DNA of 6,672 nucleotides from assembly GCA_016219235.1 (NCBI GenBank), contig JACRBO010000493.1:1-6672 (forward strand), in the 5' to 3' direction. The position numbers were made by a program, and so were the translations under genes. Of the stretch, positions 5,670 to 6,672 are shown one piece after another. Origin of the DNA: Chloroflexota bacterium. Lineage in GTDB: Bacteria; Chloroflexota; Anaerolineae; Fen-1058. The notes under the pieces are model-generated. The model searched no databases. It was not told the origin of the DNA and saw only the letters and a program-made list of their open reading frames with translations. Every line of letters starts with the position of its first letter. The stretch's first letter is position 1.

Positions 5670-5934
5670 AGTTGAGGTTCGTGCTGCGCTCGATCGGGTA
5701 GCACATCCCACCTTCGGGTCGTCGTTGATCGCGCTGAATATGGTGCGCGCAGTCCGTGTGAGCGCTGATCGGATCGAAGTCGATCTGGTGATGCGCGGAG
5801 CGTGCCCTGGCTGCCCCGCCGGCGAAGTGGCGCTGGCGCAGGCGCGTCAGAATCTCGCTGCGTTGAATGGCGGCGACGTGCGGCTGAATTTGCTGCCGCA
5901 GGTATGGACGCCCCCATGGGAACAGGCCGCTTAA
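5659..5934 (+). CDS. MIP18/DUF59-type Fe-S assembly protein
   Basis: The product has 91 residues from ATG at 5659, which overlaps the end of the upstream gene by 11 bases. The domain is recognisable from start to end: VRAALDRVAHPTFGSSL (helix and the HP.... S.. loop), IEVDLVMRGACPGCP, a helix (GEVALAQARQNLAAL) and the final strand LLPQVWTPPWE, close to the V-W-x-P-P-W ending of DUF59 proteins such as PaaD and SufT. These proteins assist Fe-S cluster assembly or transfer. The usual single Cys of the family (T.PGCP) is here accompanied by a second, giving Cys49-Pro-Gly-Cys52, a NifU-like CxxC. It is the last gene of the cluster; no terminator is obvious after it. Confidence 0.86.
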   Translation: MVTEVEVRAALDRVAHPTFGSSLIALNMVRAVRVSADRIEVDLVMRGACPGCPAGEVALAQARQNLAALNGGDVRLNLLPQVWTPPWEQAA

Positions 5935-5998
5935 TGTATTAGTCTACGCAGAAGCGACGACGTGGCAAGCTATCGAGCGCAAGCCCTTCATTCTTCGG
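5935..5998. other. Intergenic spacer without visible feature
   Basis: Between the Fe-S protein gene and the antiporter promoter I see no open frame with a ribosome binding site and no hairpin followed by a T-run, so termination of the upstream cluster is not explained by an intrinsic terminator. Confidence 0.4.
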
Positions 5999-6027
5999 TC
6001 GACAAACGCTCAAAGATTGGCTATACT
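5999..6027 (+). promoter_or_regulatory. Sigma-70-type promoter of the antiporter gene
   Basis: A -35 box TCGACA (5999-6004; 5 of 6 matches to TTGACA) is followed by exactly 17 bases and a -10 box TATACT (6022-6027; 5 of 6 to TATAAT). Transcription should start near 6034, giving a leader of about 20 bases before the ATG at 6055. This is the best classical promoter in the window. Confidence 0.68.
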
Positions 6028-6054
6028 GCACTCACAGTGTAACGAGCCACGCCT

Positions 6055-6612
6055 ATGGAACAGTTTCTGGCCACTGAAACGCTGATTATCGAACTGCTGC
6101 TGGTGGTGTCACTGGTGGCGATTGCCGTGCGGCGACTCCGTATCCCCTACACGGTGGCGTTGGTTATCGTTGGCCTGCTCATTACATTTCAGCAGCCGCT
6201 GCAGATCAGTCTCACCCCGGAACTCATTCTGGCGTTGTTCGTGCCGCCCCTCGTCTTTGAAGCCGCCTTTCACCTCAACTTCAATCGGCTGCGCGACAAT
6301 TGGAGACCGATTCTGTTGCTGGCGATTCCCGGTGTCCTGGTGACTACGGTCATTGTCGGCCTGATCGTCGCCGTGGGAGTGAACTTGCCCATTACGACAG
6401 CCCTGGTGTTCGGCGCGCTGATCTCAGCCACCGATCCGGTGGCGGTGGTCGCCTTGTTTCGAGCGCTGGGCGCACCTAAACAACTGGCCACCCTCGTCGA
6501 AGGTGAAAGCCTGTTCAATGATGGCACGGCCATCGTGGTCTTTAACCTGATGCTGGCGGCTGCTGGAACAGCCGTTGAGTGGTCTCGGAAAGTCGGTGAT
6601 GTGAGCCGATAG
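6055..6612 (+). CDS. Na+/H+ antiporter of the CPA1/NhaP family, truncated
   Basis: The frame gives 185 residues from ATG at 6055, with only a weak GAG (6044-6046) upstream. Membrane helices alternate with family motifs: RLRIPYTVALVIVG at 27-40, FVPPLVFEAAFHL at 62-74, ATDPVAVVALFRALG at 125-139 and EGESLFNDGTAIVVF at 149-163. The Asn155-Asp156 pair in FNDGT is the ion-binding site of the family. Such antiporters exchange Na+ or K+ for H+ and usually have well over 400 residues with about 12 helices. Here homology seems to end near residue 168 (NLMLAAA), after which a short unrelated polar tail, ending SRKVGDVSR, leads to TAG. No other frame after 6560 looks like the next antiporter helix. The gene therefore appears cut off by a rearrangement or an assembly join, and the product as encoded would lack half the transport domain. 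Confidence 0.85.
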   Translation: MEQFLATETLIIELLLVVSLVAIAVRRLRIPYTVALVIVGLLITFQQPLQISLTPELILALFVPPLVFEAAFHLNFNRLRDNWRPILLLAIPGVLVTTVIVGLIVAVGVNLPITTALVFGALISATDPVAVVALFRALGAPKQLATLVEGESLFNDGTAIVVFNLMLAAAGTAVEWSRKVGDVSR

Positions 6613-6672
6613 CGGGGGTCTGGCGACGATCGAGTGCGTCGAACCAGTCGCAGCCAAGTGACGAACCGCTGC
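6613..6672. other. Right end of window, unassigned
   Basis: These 60 bases follow the premature stop of the antiporter. No frame on either strand resembles the missing part of that protein or another family I know. Confidence 0.4.

Noticed and set aside
6424..6657. Minus-strand open frame at the right end
   Set aside because: It is antisense to the conserved antiporter motifs and shows no domain; only its first part lies beyond the antiporter stop.
1..6672. CRISPR arrays, tRNA or rRNA genes, transposase genes
   Set aside because: No regularly spaced repeats, no tRNA-like or rRNA-like sequence and no transposase motif were seen on either strand.

Overview
The window looks like bacterial DNA of fairly high GC content, dense in genes and lacking any RNA gene, CRISPR array or recognisable insertion sequence. 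The gene families suggest a non-proteobacterial lineage. The YlbF-type proteins beside an FmdB zinc ribbon, together with the cytochrome and P-type ATPase types, would fit Chloroflexota, but that placement is inference from memory and is not proven by the sequence.

The left two thirds (1-4195) reads on the minus strand and concerns heavy metals and the cell envelope. In transcription order it holds: a c-type cytochrome gene that is broken (5' end missing, one frameshift); a small single-span membrane protein; a CmtR-like ArsR-family metal sensor with a 12-2-12 operator; a P1B-type heavy-metal ATPase whose transmembrane metal site is CSC instead of CPC; a 3'-terminal scrap of a sensor histidine kinase; and two paralogous small membrane proteins with C-terminal SHOCT domains. 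A clear intrinsic terminator at 66-108 closes the SHOCT pair. The regulator and ATPase are separated by 2 bases and form one operon: metal binding to the sensor should release the operator and induce the exporter.

The right third (4237-6612) reads on the plus strand. Five short genes follow one another closely: two YlbF/YmcA-type helical proteins, an FmdB-type zinc ribbon, a thioredoxin-fold protein resembling YuzD, and a MIP18/DUF59-type iron-sulphur assembly protein. The last three overlap or almost overlap, so they are probably translationally coupled. Four of the five carry distinctive cysteines, and the second YlbF-like protein and the FmdB protein both end in an SGCC tail. I infer a cysteine-based metal, Fe-S or redox module, which is the most interesting system here. 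A good sigma-70-type promoter then drives a CPA1/NhaP Na+/H+ antiporter gene that stops after about 185 codons, far short of normal.

Three of the twelve genes are incomplete (histidine kinase, cytochrome c, antiporter). This points either to recent rearrangement and decay or to assembly errors.
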